Numbered from the stretch's first letter, positions 32,828-42,396 are shown. The stretch is DNA of 64,000 nucleotides from Glycomyces sp. YM15 (GCF_016918015.1 NZ_JAERMK010000016.1:78440-142439); one strand, 5' to 3'. The notes: generated by a model from the letters alone, not told the origin. Program-made: numbers and translations.

Positions 32828-33703
32828 CTATCGGCGGGACCAGGAACGAGGGAGCGCGTCGTCAGCAAGGCACGCGACCCGGTGGCGGAACTGAACCGCC
32901 GCCTCCGCTGACTCGCTGGCAAGCTGCGCGTACCAGGACGTCATGCGCAGTTCCCTGATGCGGCGCAGCAACCGGAAATGCGGGGACGCGGTCACGTCCG
33001 ACCCTCCGTACGCGTCGACGAAGTCCTGGTATTCGCCGGGCTTGAGCCATTTGAGCGAGGCCGTGTACGTGCCCGGCAGGGCCAAGTCCCATTCGGGCGG
33101 GCCGACACACACCGTCTCCAGGTCGATCAGGACGGGTTGGCTGGCGGCGTGGGCGACGTTCCCCGAGTGCGGGTCACCGTGAATGAGACGGCGCTGCGAC
33201 CCGAGGTCAGTCTCGGCCCACTCGGTTTCGAGCTCGGCGGCGACGTCCAGGAGCGTCTGCCGTTCGCCGTCGCCGATGCGCGCGGTGCGGATGCGTTCAC
33301 TGACCCGTTCGAACGCGTCCAAAGCAGGAAGCGTGAAACCTGCCGGTAGGGGCACTTCATGCAGCGCGGCAAGCACCGCACCGATCTCGGGGAACGTGGC
33401 CCGTCTGGACACGTCAAGCTCCTGCCAGAACGTCACCGGGTGCCCCTCAATGTTGACGACCGCCGCCCCAGGCAACGGCAGGCCACAGGGGACGCCTTGG
33501 TTGTGCAGGTAGCGGGCGACCGCGATTTCGCGTTCGGCAGTGTCCTGCCACGCGGGGCCGCGGGCGACACGGGCAACCACGCCGCCGCCGAGGCGGAACA
33601 TGCCGTGCTCGCCCATCCGGATCAGGGTCAGCCCTGCAGGTTCCAAACCCATCTCGCGGGAGGCCCTGAGCGCCAGCGTCTGCGCGACTGTCGCAGTGAA
33701 CAT
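32828..33703 (-). CDS. Aminoglycoside phosphotransferase (APH)-fold kinase-like protein
   Basis: A 291-residue protein starting at ATG 33703, after GAAGGAGGCCAC. The catalytic loop is 'RRLIHGDPHSGNV' (Brenner motif HGDxxxxN) and the metal motif 'PVLIDLETVCVGPPEWDLA'. The N-lobe has 'VVARVARGPAWQDTAEREIA' with a Glu on helix C. The family phosphorylates antibiotics, choline, fructosamine or other small molecules; nothing here fixes the substrate. The frame extends to 33802 but lacks support. It converges with the XRE-TPR gene. Confidence 0.82.
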   Translation of the reverse strand: MFTATVAQTLALRASREMGLEPAGLTLIRMGEHGMFRLGGGVVARVARGPAWQDTAEREIAVARYLHNQGVPCGLPLPGAAVVNIEGHPVTFWQELDVSRRATFPEIGAVLAALHEVPLPAGFTLPALDAFERVSERIRTARIGDGERQTLLDVAAELETEWAETDLGSQRRLIHGDPHSGNVAHAASQPVLIDLETVCVGPPEWDLALPGTYTASLKWLKPGEYQDFVDAYGGSDVTASPHFRLLRRIRELRMTSWYAQLASESAEAAVQFRHRVACLADDALPRSWSRR

Positions 33704-33959
33704 GTGGCCTCCTTCAGTTCGGGCCCTGGCAACGCTACCAACGATGCGGAGCTCATCTCGCGGCCGTGAAGCGGCCAGGTGCAACCCGTACCAGGGCAAC
33801 ATGGTCGGTCGAACAGCGATCGTGCCGCCAGCAGCAGTCGCCTACATGGCAGGTTCCTGAACTTGCGCCCAAAGTGGATCGGTGGCGATTAAGGTCGGTC
33901 CCGAATCGGCGGCCCGCGCGGGAACGGGCCGCCGAACCCACGCCACGGCAAGGAGCACG

Positions 33960-34256
33960 ATGACCAACCGCCGCCAGCCCAAGCACTACCGGACCTTCAG
34001 CATCGTCACGGCCGCAATCGCCGCCGGCGCACTCATCTCTCCCAGCGCCGCATCCGCGGAGCCGACTTCCGGGCCGACGCTCGCCGAAGCGCTCGCTGCC
34101 CTCCCGGTCGTCGCTGAGGAACGCGACGGGTACGACCGGGACCTCTTCAAGCACTGGGTCGACGCCGACCGCGACCGGTGCAACACGCGAATGGAAGTGC
34201 TCATCACTGAAGCTTCTCTGCACTTGTCAAGTCCCGCCTGCATTCCTTGTTGCTGA
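33960..34256 (+). pseudogene. Secreted HNH nuclease, 5' fragment interrupted by the transposon
   Basis: From ATG 33960 (site AAGGAGCACG) this encodes a signal peptide ('FSIVTAAIAAGALISPSAAS'), then the N-terminal part of a secreted DUF1524/HNH nuclease: 'LAALPVVAEERDGYDRDLFK', 'HWVDADRDRCNTRMEVLITE'. After 'ITEA' at about 34213 the family similarity stops and a short unrelated tail ends at 34256. The remainder, with the HNH motif, lies at 39247-39700. The two halves were one gene of about 230 codons. Confidence 0.8.
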
Positions 34257-34361
34257 GAGCGCTGTGGCGAACTCCCACTGTTGCCTTCCACTCCGAGCAG
34301 GCCGGGCTGCTGTGGGCTAACGCTCCTTGCGAGCCGTCTGGTTGGCGGCCATGCTAAGTGG

Positions 34362-35441
34362 ATGAGCACACAACCGAAGCGGGTCCTCGTCCTCGGCGGG
34401 ACCGCCTATCTCTCCCGGACCATCGCGAGGACGGCGGTCGAACGCGGCCACCGCGTCACCGTCGCGGCGCGCGGCACCAGCGGCGAGCCGCCCGAAGGCG
34501 TCGAGTTCGTCAAGATCGACCGCAGCTCACCGGAGGGGGTGGAGGCGCTGCGGGGCAGGGAGTTCGACGCGGTCTTCGACGTCGCACGCATCCCCGCGCA
34601 TGTCGGGCCCGTCCTGGACGTCCTCGCCGAGAGCACCGGGTACTGGTCGTTCATCTCCTCGATCTCGGTGTACGCCAAGAACGACGTCGTCTCGGACGAA
34701 TTGCACGAGCCGACCGCGCCCGACTCGACGGACCCGTCGGGGAAGGTCTACGGCGTGAGCAAGGTCGCCTGCGAGAACCTCGTGCGCGAGCGCCTGGGCG
34801 ATAGGGCGCTGGTTACCCGGCCCGGGCTGATCGTGGGCCCCGGGGACACGAGCGATCGGCTCGGCTACTGGCCGCTGCGTTTCAGCGAGGGTGGCGAGAT
34901 CCTGGCACCGGGTGCGAAGGACCGGCCGGTGCAGTGGATCGACGTGCAGGACTACGCGAACTGGCTGCTCGACGCGGCGGACGCGAAGCTCACCGGGACG
35001 TTCGACGCGATCGGCGACCACGTCGGCATGGGCGCGTTCCTCGACGGGATTGCCGAAGCGCTCCTGGAGGAGGGAGTCATCGATGAGCTGCCGCGGTTGA
35101 CGTGGGTGTCGCAGGAGCTCCTGCTCGAACACAAGGTGGCCCCGTGGACGGGGCACGAATCGATCGGTTTCTGGGTGGTCTCGCCCGATTACGACGGGCA
35201 CGGCTGTCGGCCGGCGGGCCCGGCAGTCGCGGCGGGGCTGCGCCTGTCTTCGCTGCAGGAGACGGTGAAGCGGTGGTGGCGGGCGAACGCGGCGTCGCCG
35301 ATGCTGCGGGCGGGCCTGAGCCGGGTGCGGGAGGGCGAGGTGCTGGCGGCCTGGCACGGGACCGAGCCGGATCCTGAGCTGGCGCGGTACGACCGCGAGC
35401 GGGCCTTCAAGGTGCCGCCGGCGACGGCGTCTCCCGCTTAA
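34362..35441 (+). CDS. Extended SDR (NAD-dependent epimerase/reductase-like), transposon cargo
   Basis: A 359-residue protein from ATG 34362. The Rossmann start is 'KRVLVLGGTAYLSRTIARTA', with 'FDAVFDVARIPAHVGPVLDV', 'WSFISSISVYAKND' (Ser) and 'GKVYGVSKVACENL' (Y-x3-K), then 'LVTRPGLIVGPGD'. This is the UDP-sugar epimerase/mRNA-binding-like extended SDR fold. Substrate unknown. It is the only cargo gene in the Tn554-like element and is convergent with the recombinases; a hairpin at 35454-35477 ends it. Similar reductases are common in actinomycetes, so the cargo could be a resistance or metabolic trait. Confidence 0.82.
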   Translation: MSTQPKRVLVLGGTAYLSRTIARTAVERGHRVTVAARGTSGEPPEGVEFVKIDRSSPEGVEALRGREFDAVFDVARIPAHVGPVLDVLAESTGYWSFISSISVYAKNDVVSDELHEPTAPDSTDPSGKVYGVSKVACENLVRERLGDRALVTRPGLIVGPGDTSDRLGYWPLRFSEGGEILAPGAKDRPVQWIDVQDYANWLLDAADAKLTGTFDAIGDHVGMGAFLDGIAEALLEEGVIDELPRLTWVSQELLLEHKVAPWTGHESIGFWVVSPDYDGHGCRPAGPAVAAGLRLSSLQETVKRWWRANAASPMLRAGLSRVREGEVLAAWHGTEPDPELARYDRERAFKVPPATASPA

Positions 35442-35453
35442 GAACGCGACGGG

Positions 35454-35477
35454 CGGCCCCGCCCGGAGGTGGGGCCG
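35454..35477. terminator. GC hairpin between SDR and recombinase genes
   Basis: CGGCCCC (35454-35460) pairs with GGGGCCG (35471-35477) around a 10-base loop, 13 bases past the SDR stop, between convergent genes. Confidence 0.55.
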
Positions 35478-35533
35478 GTCGTGCAGCGCGGGGCGCTACG
35501 CACCTGGCCCGCCACCAGCCAAGCAGCGCCCGG

Positions 35534-37996
35534 TTACCGGCCGTCCGCGCCCTTTCGGGACTGCCTGATGGTGGGCAGGCCGAGGTTGATGGCGCGGCGG
35601 GCCTGGTGGCGTTTGCTGCGCAGGAAGGTCAGGGTCAGGTCGATGCCCTCGATCTCGCCGCGCCAGTGCTCCTCAACTGCGCGACGGCGTCGGTCCAGGA
35701 GATCATCCTCAAGCTCATCGAGGCGGGGCAGCATTTTGGGGTCGATCGAGAGCATCGGACAGCGGACGCAAGCGTGCTCATGGGCGCAAGGCGTCCCGTA
35801 CGGGCGGCCGCAAGAGCCCAACTCGACGCGGCGCTTGTCGAAGTGCTCTTGGAAGTCAGCCCATTCCTCCGTCGTTGGATCGCGGTACTCGTCCTGCGGG
35901 CGAAGTTCCCGGCGCCGGTCGAGGAATTGCTGGTAGTGGGTGACGACGTCCTCGTCGAATACGGCAACATATCCGCGGGTAGTCTGTATGTTCATGTGCC
36001 CCAGCAGCTTCGCACCGATGTGGATGGGTAGTCCGCTGTTGACCACTTCGGTGGCGAACAGGCGTCGGAAGTCGTGCGGGGAGAACGTGATCCCCTCCAG
36101 CTTTGGTTGGGTCTTGGCCAGATCGGCGACTGCCTTGTTGATCGTCCGGTTGATCGTGGTCGCCGACAAGGCACGCCGACTGCCGGCGTGACCGCCTTGG
36201 AACAGGTAGGGAAGTTCGGGGCTCCAAACCTTCTCGAGCAGGTCGTAGCGGGCGCACACCGGGACGGTGCCGTGCTGGTCAATGTGGCGGCGGATCACCT
36301 GGGCGATCACGTGGAACAACTCAGCTGACATGGGGACAACCCGCTCGCGGTCGGTCTTAGAAGGGCTGATGACCAGCAGGGCCACAACTTCGCCGTTCGG
36401 CCGCCGATAGTTGCGGACGCTCAAGTGGGTCAGCTCGACGAGTTCTTCGCAGCGGACACCGGACAGCCGCAAGGTTTCGATGAGCGCCCATCGCCAGAAC
36501 GCCAGGTTTTCCTGGTTGGTGATCGCGATGATCTCACCGGTCAGACAGTTCTGCACCCGGACCGGGGCGTGCCGGCTCTGGTACCAAGTGGCGTTCCGGG
36601 CGCTGATGAGTCGCTTCCACGTCCGGCCGTGCAGTTCGAACTCCTCGCCCCTGCCGCGAGCACTCGCGGCCTTCAGCAGCTCTCGGTGCCAATGCCACCG
36701 CTCGGTGACGTGATCGACCAGCAGCGGCAGGATCGGCTGGAGTTCTCTGGTACGCCCATCCATCCGCTCTTTGACCCGCTTACGCAAGACCTTGGCCCAT
36801 CGCAGGTCCGCGTCACGGATCGGGCAGGGCACCGCCCAGTGGCCCCACCGTGCGGGCTCGGCGACCGCCCACGACTGGAGGTCCAAGTAGAGCGCTCGAA
36901 CGCTGAGGAGCTCGCGCTCAAGGTCCTTCCGGGGTGTGCCGTCGGGTCGAGTGGCCGCGCGTCGCTTCCATTCGGTGACCGTCGCCTCGTCGAGCCGCAG
37001 GTCTTCCTGGTCGGGACTGATCGCCTCGATGGCCTGCCAGAAGTGCTTGGCCAACGATACGGTGAGCCCGTTGACGCTCGAGTAGTCCAAGCTGACCGCT
37101 CGCCGCTGGATGTAGTTGATGAGCAGCTCGCGGACCGCAGCGTTGCGGATCGGGTAGCGGTCGACCAGCTCGGGGATGCTGCGTTGCCCTTTGACCACGG
37201 CCGCTCGTAGTGTCTTCGGCGCCGAGGCCGGGAAGATGCCCATCTCGTAGAGCACCGGCCAGACTCCGATTGCGGCGTAGCAGCCATCTCGGCCCCGGCT
37301 GCCGCGGGACGCTCCGAGTTGACGGGAAGCAACCGAGTAGTGCAGGAGGGCTTCGGGAGTCATTTCGGCGATGTCGATGCCAAAGACGGTCAAGGCGACG
37401 GCCAGGTCAGATCGAGCAAGATTTCGTCGGCTCGGAGGGATCGTCGGGTCTTGGAGCCGACGGAAGTACTCATGCAGTTGCGGATCGTCGCTGACCTGTT
37501 CGAACGAGGCCGCATACTTGTTGAAACGGTAGGAGCGGAACGCCGCGAGCGACGGCTGCACCACCCGCATCGCGAACAGGCGTCCCAGCCCCGCGTTGAG
37601 CGAGTAGTAGGCGGCCGACTTGTCCTCGACCGCATCCAGCAGCGGTGTCGATCCGCTGTTACTGCCCGACGCCTGCCACCGCTCCTGCCACGTCTCACCG
37701 TCGAAAACGGCAAGCGCCTTGAGCGCCTGGTGGACGCCTTCAGCCATCCGAACATGCAGGCTCGTATTCCTGATACCAAAGGTGCGACAAGCGATGTCGA
37801 CGATGACTTCAGCGTCAGTGCCTCCCAGTTCCCCCAGCGGCCGTGGGGGTTTGGCCGGTGGTGGGGGCGGCGCAGGTGTCACCGCGGTGGGTTCGAAAAA
37901 CACAGTCGGAGCGGTCTGCTCCAGTGCATGACGGCGGACGCGACTGGTCGTGGAGCTTTGGAAGCTGGCGTTCTTGCCAGGAGGGCTACTGGGCAC
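35534..37996 (-). CDS. Tyrosine recombinase, Tn554 TnpB-like
   Basis: An 820-residue protein; GTG 37996 overlaps the end of the upstream recombinase, which suits coupled translation, though the frame is open to 38077. The catalytic domain contains 'RLSGVRCEELVELTH' (Arg I), 'FSPHDFRRLFATEVV' (HxxR) and 'AKLLGHMNIQTTRGYVAVF' (His and nucleophilic Tyr near 677). After it, 'CGRPYGTPCAHEHACVRC' is a Cys/His motif known from Tn554 TnpB-type proteins, followed by a coiled-coil tail. The first 400 residues are an extended helical region. It acts with the upstream recombinase to move the element. Confidence 0.82.
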   Translation of the reverse strand: MPSSPPGKNASFQSSTTSRVRRHALEQTAPTVFFEPTAVTPAPPPPPAKPPRPLGELGGTDAEVIVDIACRTFGIRNTSLHVRMAEGVHQALKALAVFDGETWQERWQASGSNSGSTPLLDAVEDKSAAYYSLNAGLGRLFAMRVVQPSLAAFRSYRFNKYAASFEQVSDDPQLHEYFRRLQDPTIPPSRRNLARSDLAVALTVFGIDIAEMTPEALLHYSVASRQLGASRGSRGRDGCYAAIGVWPVLYEMGIFPASAPKTLRAAVVKGQRSIPELVDRYPIRNAAVRELLINYIQRRAVSLDYSSVNGLTVSLAKHFWQAIEAISPDQEDLRLDEATVTEWKRRAATRPDGTPRKDLERELLSVRALYLDLQSWAVAEPARWGHWAVPCPIRDADLRWAKVLRKRVKERMDGRTRELQPILPLLVDHVTERWHWHRELLKAASARGRGEEFELHGRTWKRLISARNATWYQSRHAPVRVQNCLTGEIIAITNQENLAFWRWALIETLRLSGVRCEELVELTHLSVRNYRRPNGEVVALLVISPSKTDRERVVPMSAELFHVIAQVIRRHIDQHGTVPVCARYDLLEKVWSPELPYLFQGGHAGSRRALSATTINRTINKAVADLAKTQPKLEGITFSPHDFRRLFATEVVNSGLPIHIGAKLLGHMNIQTTRGYVAVFDEDVVTHYQQFLDRRRELRPQDEYRDPTTEEWADFQEHFDKRRVELGSCGRPYGTPCAHEHACVRCPMLSIDPKMLPRLDELEDDLLDRRRRAVEEHWRGEIEGIDLTLTFLRSKRHQARRAINLGLPTIRQSRKGADGR

Positions 37997-39203
37997 CGAA
38001 CACCGCCTCGATATCGGCCGGGTCGTAGCTCGGATTCCACCGGGTTTCGGGGGCCGGACGCTGGTAGTGCTCGGCAAGTTTATCGATCAGGTCGTCCAGG
38101 CCGACCGCGGTATAGAGGGCAGTAGTCGTGATGTGAGCGTGCCGCAGGATCGTCTGGACTTCGACCAGCGTCATATTCGGATCCCGCGCCATGCGCTGTG
38201 CGGCGGTATGGCGGAAGTCGTGGAGCGTCCAATTGGTGCCCAGAAGTTCCTGGGCGCGTTGCAGGATGCGGCGGGCCGCCCAATAGGTCAGCGGCCGGGG
38301 GGCGCCACGGCGAGTACGCCAGATCGGGCCGACGTCAGGGACACCAGCCTCGTCCAAGTAGCCGGCGAGCCAAGCCAGAGCTTCCGGTGCGACCGGGACC
38401 GGCTGACGATTCCTGCTTCCCTTGGAGATCACCCAGAGTTGCCCCTTCATCCAATCGACGTCCCCAGCCTCGATTCCCAGTAGCTCCGAGGCGCGCGCCC
38501 CGGAAGACACGTAGCAGGCCAGCAGCGCCCGGTCGCGGTTGCAGCGCATCTGAGCGAAAAGCTCGCTCCAGTGGTCGTCCGGGATCGCCCGCAGCCGCCG
38601 ATCCTGCAGCTTCGGTCGCAGCCGCGCTCTGGCGAACTGCTGCCGCTGCTCGATCGGCGAGCGATGGGCCAATGCCTTGCGGCGGGCTTTATTCTCGGGA
38701 ACCGGGTTGACCAGTGGACCGCGGCCGAAGTGCAGATGGAAGTCGTAGAAGCCGTGAACCACGGACAGGTTGTGCGCAACCGTTGCCGACGCGTAGCCCG
38801 AGGCCAGCACCGCCTTACCAGTCTTCGGATTGACAGTGCCAGCAGGAAAGCCTTCCGAAGTGCTCCGGCGCCGCTGCGGGTTCCGGGCGTTCCGAAACCA
38901 GCCGACCAGGGCCGCCGCCTCCGCCTCGGTGGCCTCCTCCCAGCCAACATCGACCGTCCACAGCAGTCGAAACCATCGCAGCAGGTCATATGCATAGCTG
39001 CGGCAGGTCAGCGGGCTGACATCGCCCAGAAGCCGATCCCTCAAGTAGTTCGAGACGGCCTCGACCTCACGGTCCACCCCGTCGAACACGACCCACGGCA
39101 GCGTCACCTCGTCACCGGCAACTACCGAGCCCAGACCCGAAAGAGCACAACGACCCTCGATCACATCCCGAAAGGCACGCGAGACCTCATGCGAAACATC
39201 CAC
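37986..39203 (-). CDS. Tyrosine recombinase, Tn554 TnpA-like
   Basis: A 405-residue protein from ATG 39203. A SAM-like N-terminal core-binding domain ('SYAYDLLRWFRLLWTVDVG') precedes the catalytic domain with 'YVSSGARASELLGIEAGD' (Arg I), 'LHDFRHTAAQRMARDP' (HxxR) and 'ILRHAHITTTALYTAV' (His, Tyr). All catalytic residues are present. It begins 43 bases inside the right end of the element and overlaps the second recombinase gene, the standard tnpA-tnpB order. Confidence 0.85.
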   Translation of the reverse strand: MDVSHEVSRAFRDVIEGRCALSGLGSVVAGDEVTLPWVVFDGVDREVEAVSNYLRDRLLGDVSPLTCRSYAYDLLRWFRLLWTVDVGWEEATEAEAAALVGWFRNARNPQRRRSTSEGFPAGTVNPKTGKAVLASGYASATVAHNLSVVHGFYDFHLHFGRGPLVNPVPENKARRKALAHRSPIEQRQQFARARLRPKLQDRRLRAIPDDHWSELFAQMRCNRDRALLACYVSSGARASELLGIEAGDVDWMKGQLWVISKGSRNRQPVPVAPEALAWLAGYLDEAGVPDVGPIWRTRRGAPRPLTYWAARRILQRAQELLGTNWTLHDFRHTAAQRMARDPNMTLVEVQTILRHAHITTTALYTAVGLDDLIDKLAEHYQRPAPETRWNPSYDPADIEAVFGAQ

Positions 39204-39246
39204 GCACCGATCATCAACAACCAGGTCGCGAAATGCAAACTCAGGC

Positions 39247-39700
39247 GCCTGTTAGTGCAGTCAACGGTGCGGTCATGGCGCCCGCTGTCGACGACGACTG
39301 CAAACTCACGGGCGGCCGCTGGTACTCCTACTACGACGACGTGTACGTGGACGGCGCGAAAGGCCTCGACATCGACCACATGGTCCCGCTGGCGGAGTCC
39401 TGGGACTCGGGTGCGCGCGACTGGGATGCGGCACGGCGGGAAGCGTACGCGAACGACCTGGGCGAGGACGTGCCTTTGATCGCGGTCACGGCACGGTCGA
39501 ACCGGTCGAAGTCCGACCAGGACCCCGCCGAGTGGATGCCCACCGACGCTGACGCGGCCTGCCGGTACGCGTACGAGTGGATCTCGGTGAAAACTCGTTG
39601 GGGCCTGTCCGTTGACGAGGCTGAAGCGGAAGCTCTTGATGCGGTCGTGGCCGACTGCCCTGCAGCAGTGGTCACCGCTGCACCAGCGCAAGTCCGATAG
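39247..39700 (+). pseudogene. Secreted HNH nuclease, 3' fragment
   Basis: In frame with an ATG at 39233 inside the element, this encodes the catalytic half of the interrupted nuclease: 'CKLTGGRWYSYYDDVYVDGA', 'GLDIDHMVPLAESWDSGA' (the D-H of the HNH/GmrSD C-terminal-like domain), 'IAVTARSNRSKSDQDPAEW' and 'CRYAYEWISVKTRWGLSV'. Without the signal peptide it would stay in the cytoplasm if translated, so it is best treated as the 3' part of a broken gene whose 5' part is at 33960-34213. Confidence 0.8.
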
Positions 39701-39806
39701 GGCAGGCGGATCCACCACGGCCAAGCTGTCGCAGCCCCATGCGCGAACACGGTAGCCGGGGCCACGTCTGACCTGTCGGGGCCCAGGAACACCGCCACCG
39801 CATGTG

Positions 39807-41375
39807 TCAATGCCGCCCGGCTTCGATGGCGGCTCGACGTCGCGGCAAATGCGGCTCGTCCGCGGGTCGACCCGAAGCGGTCACGCATCGTTTTCCTGCT
39901 GGCGCTTCGCATCGGGGGCACTGAACGTCCTTAGGACGTGACGTACCTCGACTTTGGCGCGGCAACGTCGGCACTGGAACGGGAGCCCACTGTCCAGCAG
40001 CGCGGAGGTCACGGCGCCACCGCCGAGCCGTCAGGATCCGCGGCCGGTGCGGGACGTCGCCCGCGCAGGTTTCCCCGGGTTTCGCACCGCACGACATGCA
40101 GTCGTAGTCCCGAGCCCGCTGAACATCGACCAGAAGGTAGCGGCCGCTTTCGGAGGGGATGTCGGACCGCTCGGCCGCGATCTCCGCCTGCTCTTCTTTG
40201 CTGAGGTGGTGCCAGCAGGCACGGCCCCAGTCGTTCGGCCGGTCGACCACGAACGACCGGCAGTCATGCGGACATGTCGGTGTTGCTGACTGATAGCCCG
40301 GTGCGCTCTGGGGGTGCGTGCCGGCAGCGAGCAACTCCTCGTCGCGTTCACTCCATTGCGTGCTGAGGTACGCGTCAGCGTCGACGTCCAGCATGTCCGG
40401 CTCGAGCATGTCAACGTGATGCGGGGCGTACACGTTCCGCGAACGGTACAAGCCGACCGGCGCCAAATGCCCGTCCTCGACCAAGCGCTCGACTTGATCG
40501 GCTGTGACCGGGACACCCCACCGTTCGGTCAAGTACTCCGCGGTCTTCACTGCACCTTTCGGCATCCGTGTTCCCACCCAATCCAGGATTTCCTCCCGGT
40601 CGAGGTCGGCACCGTCAACGAGTGTTCGCACCCACTGCGGCGGCGCGCCGTGCGGCAGCGACCATGAGGGGAGCGTTGGCGTCAGCAGTCCAAGGAAGTT
40701 CGCGCAGCTGACCTGCCACGCCATCAGATCCAGGCGCTCCTCCAGGTAGCGGGGGCCGACCGTCGCCAGTTTGGACCGAAGGTAACCGGGTGATTGCGGA
40801 CCCAAGTACCGTCCGGTGCCGGGCTCGAGCCGATGGCGCATGTCATGCCAGTACCGGGCCCGGTCGCTGACCTCTTGCGGTGGCTGGCCGGCACTGTCTC
40901 GCGCTGCCGCGTCAACAACCCACGGTTCAAGGAACTCGTCCTCGTACCCGTGGACATACGGCAGGTACGCGCCCAGGCATGCGTCGCACCCGAGGGCCGA
41001 CGCAATCGCGCACGCCGTCAACGCGTTCACGCAGTCGACCGGATCGAGCAGTGTTCGTGGGTCGTTCGGCAGGCCGTATTCGGGGCACGGTTCACCGGGG
41101 AAGCCCAGCCGGGCATGCATCTCCTTCGCCAGGTCGGTCCGCACCGGGCCCGCGGCCGCAGCGACACGAGGCTCCTGTGCCGGGGCCGCCTGTCCGCGAC
41201 TGGTGTGGACACCCGGTCCTGCGAAGTCGCTGTCGTCCCGCCGGATCGGCTGGCACTCCTCCCCTGGTGCAGCGTTGCACTTGTGGCAGTACACGTCCAC
41301 CGGTGACACCGTGCGCGGCACAGCTGGCTTCTTCGACCGCGCGACCTTCTTCTTTCGTTTGCGGCTCTTCGGCAT
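39807..41375 (-). CDS. Large protein with three PGxxC phage-type zinc fingers
   Basis: A 522-residue protein from ATG 41375. A Lys/Arg-rich start ('KSRKRKKKVARSKKPAVP') leads into finger 1 'VYCHKCNAAPGEECQPI' (near 30). Two more fingers lie at the C-terminus: 'YDCMSCGAKPGETCAGDVPH' (near 426) and 'VQCPRCEAPAGKRCVTASGR' plus 'PHLPRRRAAIEAG' (near 486). The CxxCxAxxGxxC...H..R pattern is known from phage DNA-binding zinc fingers and recombinases. A fourth Cys group 'TCPHDCRS' is near 360. The middle is helical with a possible HTH ('VPVTADQVERLVEDGHLAPV'). It probably binds DNA; its role is unknown. Confidence 0.65.
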   Translation of the reverse strand: MPKSRKRKKKVARSKKPAVPRTVSPVDVYCHKCNAAPGEECQPIRRDDSDFAGPGVHTSRGQAAPAQEPRVAAAAGPVRTDLAKEMHARLGFPGEPCPEYGLPNDPRTLLDPVDCVNALTACAIASALGCDACLGAYLPYVHGYEDEFLEPWVVDAAARDSAGQPPQEVSDRARYWHDMRHRLEPGTGRYLGPQSPGYLRSKLATVGPRYLEERLDLMAWQVSCANFLGLLTPTLPSWSLPHGAPPQWVRTLVDGADLDREEILDWVGTRMPKGAVKTAEYLTERWGVPVTADQVERLVEDGHLAPVGLYRSRNVYAPHHVDMLEPDMLDVDADAYLSTQWSERDEELLAAGTHPQSAPGYQSATPTCPHDCRSFVVDRPNDWGRACWHHLSKEEQAEIAAERSDIPSESGRYLLVDVQRARDYDCMSCGAKPGETCAGDVPHRPRILTARRWRRDLRAAGQWAPVPVPTLPRQSRGTSRPKDVQCPRCEAPAGKRCVTASGRPADEPHLPRRRAAIEAGRH

Positions 41376-41442
41376 GCGTTCACCCTACGAGAATGGAATG
41401 TCGCGACCTGTAGCGACTCAGGGTGTCTCGCAGCGGATCCGC

Positions 41443-42318
41443 CTACTCGAGCGAGTCCAGCCGGACTCTGAGAAGCTTCGCGTGCCGCAGCCGCCCGTCA
41501 GGGGTCCGCGACGGCGCGGTCACTTCAACAGCCAGTTCAGGCCGAACCCAGTGGACACCGCCGCGAGCATGGGGGACTGCTGCCGCGGGCTCGCTGACCT
41601 CAAGCGACGCTAGAGTCGCGCTGACATCCGCGGACGTTTGGCATCTGCCCAGATACACGAGACCGTCTGGTGTTTCCTCACCGAGCAGCAGCGAGACCCC
41701 GCCTTTGGATCTGGATGCCCACCCGATCACCAGCGCGTCGATTGCCGTCTTATGCCGCATCTTCACCCAAGCCCGGGAACGACGCCCAGAAATGTACTTG
41801 CTATCGCGGCGCTTCGCCACCACTCCCTCGAGGCCGTGCGTGGCGCTGGCGGCCACCATCGCGGCCGCGTCGCGCGAAACCGGGGGGACGATCCATCCGT
41901 CAGGCAGTGTTAGGGCTTCCAGCGCCGTGCGGCGCTCCTGGTACGGCCGCGCCCGCAGGTCCTCACCGCTTTGCGCGAGCAGGTCAAACACGATGACCGT
42001 CGCCGGGCTGCGTTCGGCAGCCGCGCGAGCGTTGCGTTTGGCCCCGCCCATGCGCGAGAGCACGGCGCCGAAGTCAGGCTTGTCGCCGGTGAACACCATC
42101 AGCTCGCCGTCGAGAACGACGCTGCTGACTGCGGTGATCGCGGCCAGTTCGGGGAACCGGTCGGCGATGTCGCGACCGCCGCGGGTGACGAGACGGAACT
42201 GGCGGTCGTCGGTTCCGACAATGACGCGAATGCCGTCCCATTTCGCCTCGTATGACCAACCTGGGCCGATCGGCAGTTTCCCTTCCATGGGGAGCATTGG
42301 TGCAGGTAGGTCAGACAC
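41443..42318 (-). CDS. ATP-dependent DNA ligase (LigC/LigD ligase-domain type)
   Basis: A 291-residue protein from GTG 42318. A -10-like TACGAT ends 6 bases before the GTG, so the message may be leaderless. Ligase motifs in order: I 'WSYEAKWDGIRVIVG' (Lys nucleophile near 26), III 'SVVLDGELMVFTGD', IV 'GLEGVVAKRRDSKYISGRRS', V 'AWVKMRHKTAIDALVIGW'. The C-terminal OB domain is short but present. It matches the ligase domain of NHEJ LigD as a free-standing protein. It is divergent from ku, sharing a 78-base intergenic region. Confidence 0.85.
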   Translation of the reverse strand: MSDLPAPMLPMEGKLPIGPGWSYEAKWDGIRVIVGTDDRQFRLVTRGGRDIADRFPELAAITAVSSVVLDGELMVFTGDKPDFGAVLSRMGGAKRNARAAAERSPATVIVFDLLAQSGEDLRARPYQERRTALEALTLPDGWIVPPVSRDAAAMVAASATHGLEGVVAKRRDSKYISGRRSRAWVKMRHKTAIDALVIGWASRSKGGVSLLLGEETPDGLVYLGRCQTSADVSATLASLEVSEPAAAVPHARGGVHWVRPELAVEVTAPSRTPDGRLRHAKLLRVRLDSLE

Positions 42319-42396
42319 GCTTCGATCGTATGGCAGGGCGTGATGAAATCTCATCTTTCACGCCTGTCTCACCGTTCACGATGTCATCCTGAGTGC

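Larger units (their letters stand above)
34214..39246. mobile_element. Tn554-like transposon (two tyrosine recombinases plus SDR cargo) inserted in the HNH nuclease gene
   Basis: Left junction at about 34213/34214 (ACTGAAGC then TTCTCTGC) and right junction at about 39246/39247 (ACTCAGGC then GCCTGTTA). Joining the outer sequences restores the nuclease frame ('ITEA' then 'PVSAVNG...CKLTGGRW'). The insert is 5.03 kb: an SDR gene reading right and two overlapping tyrosine recombinase genes reading left. I find no inverted terminal repeats and no target duplication beyond a shared GC, as is known for Tn554-type elements, which integrate by tyrosine recombination. A tnpC homologue is not present. 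Confidence 0.75.

Noticed and set aside
34214..39246. Integrated phage or tRNA-targeted integrative element
   Set aside because: The insertion is in a protein-coding gene, only recombinases and one cargo gene are inside, and no phage structural genes are present; a Tn554-like transposon fits better.
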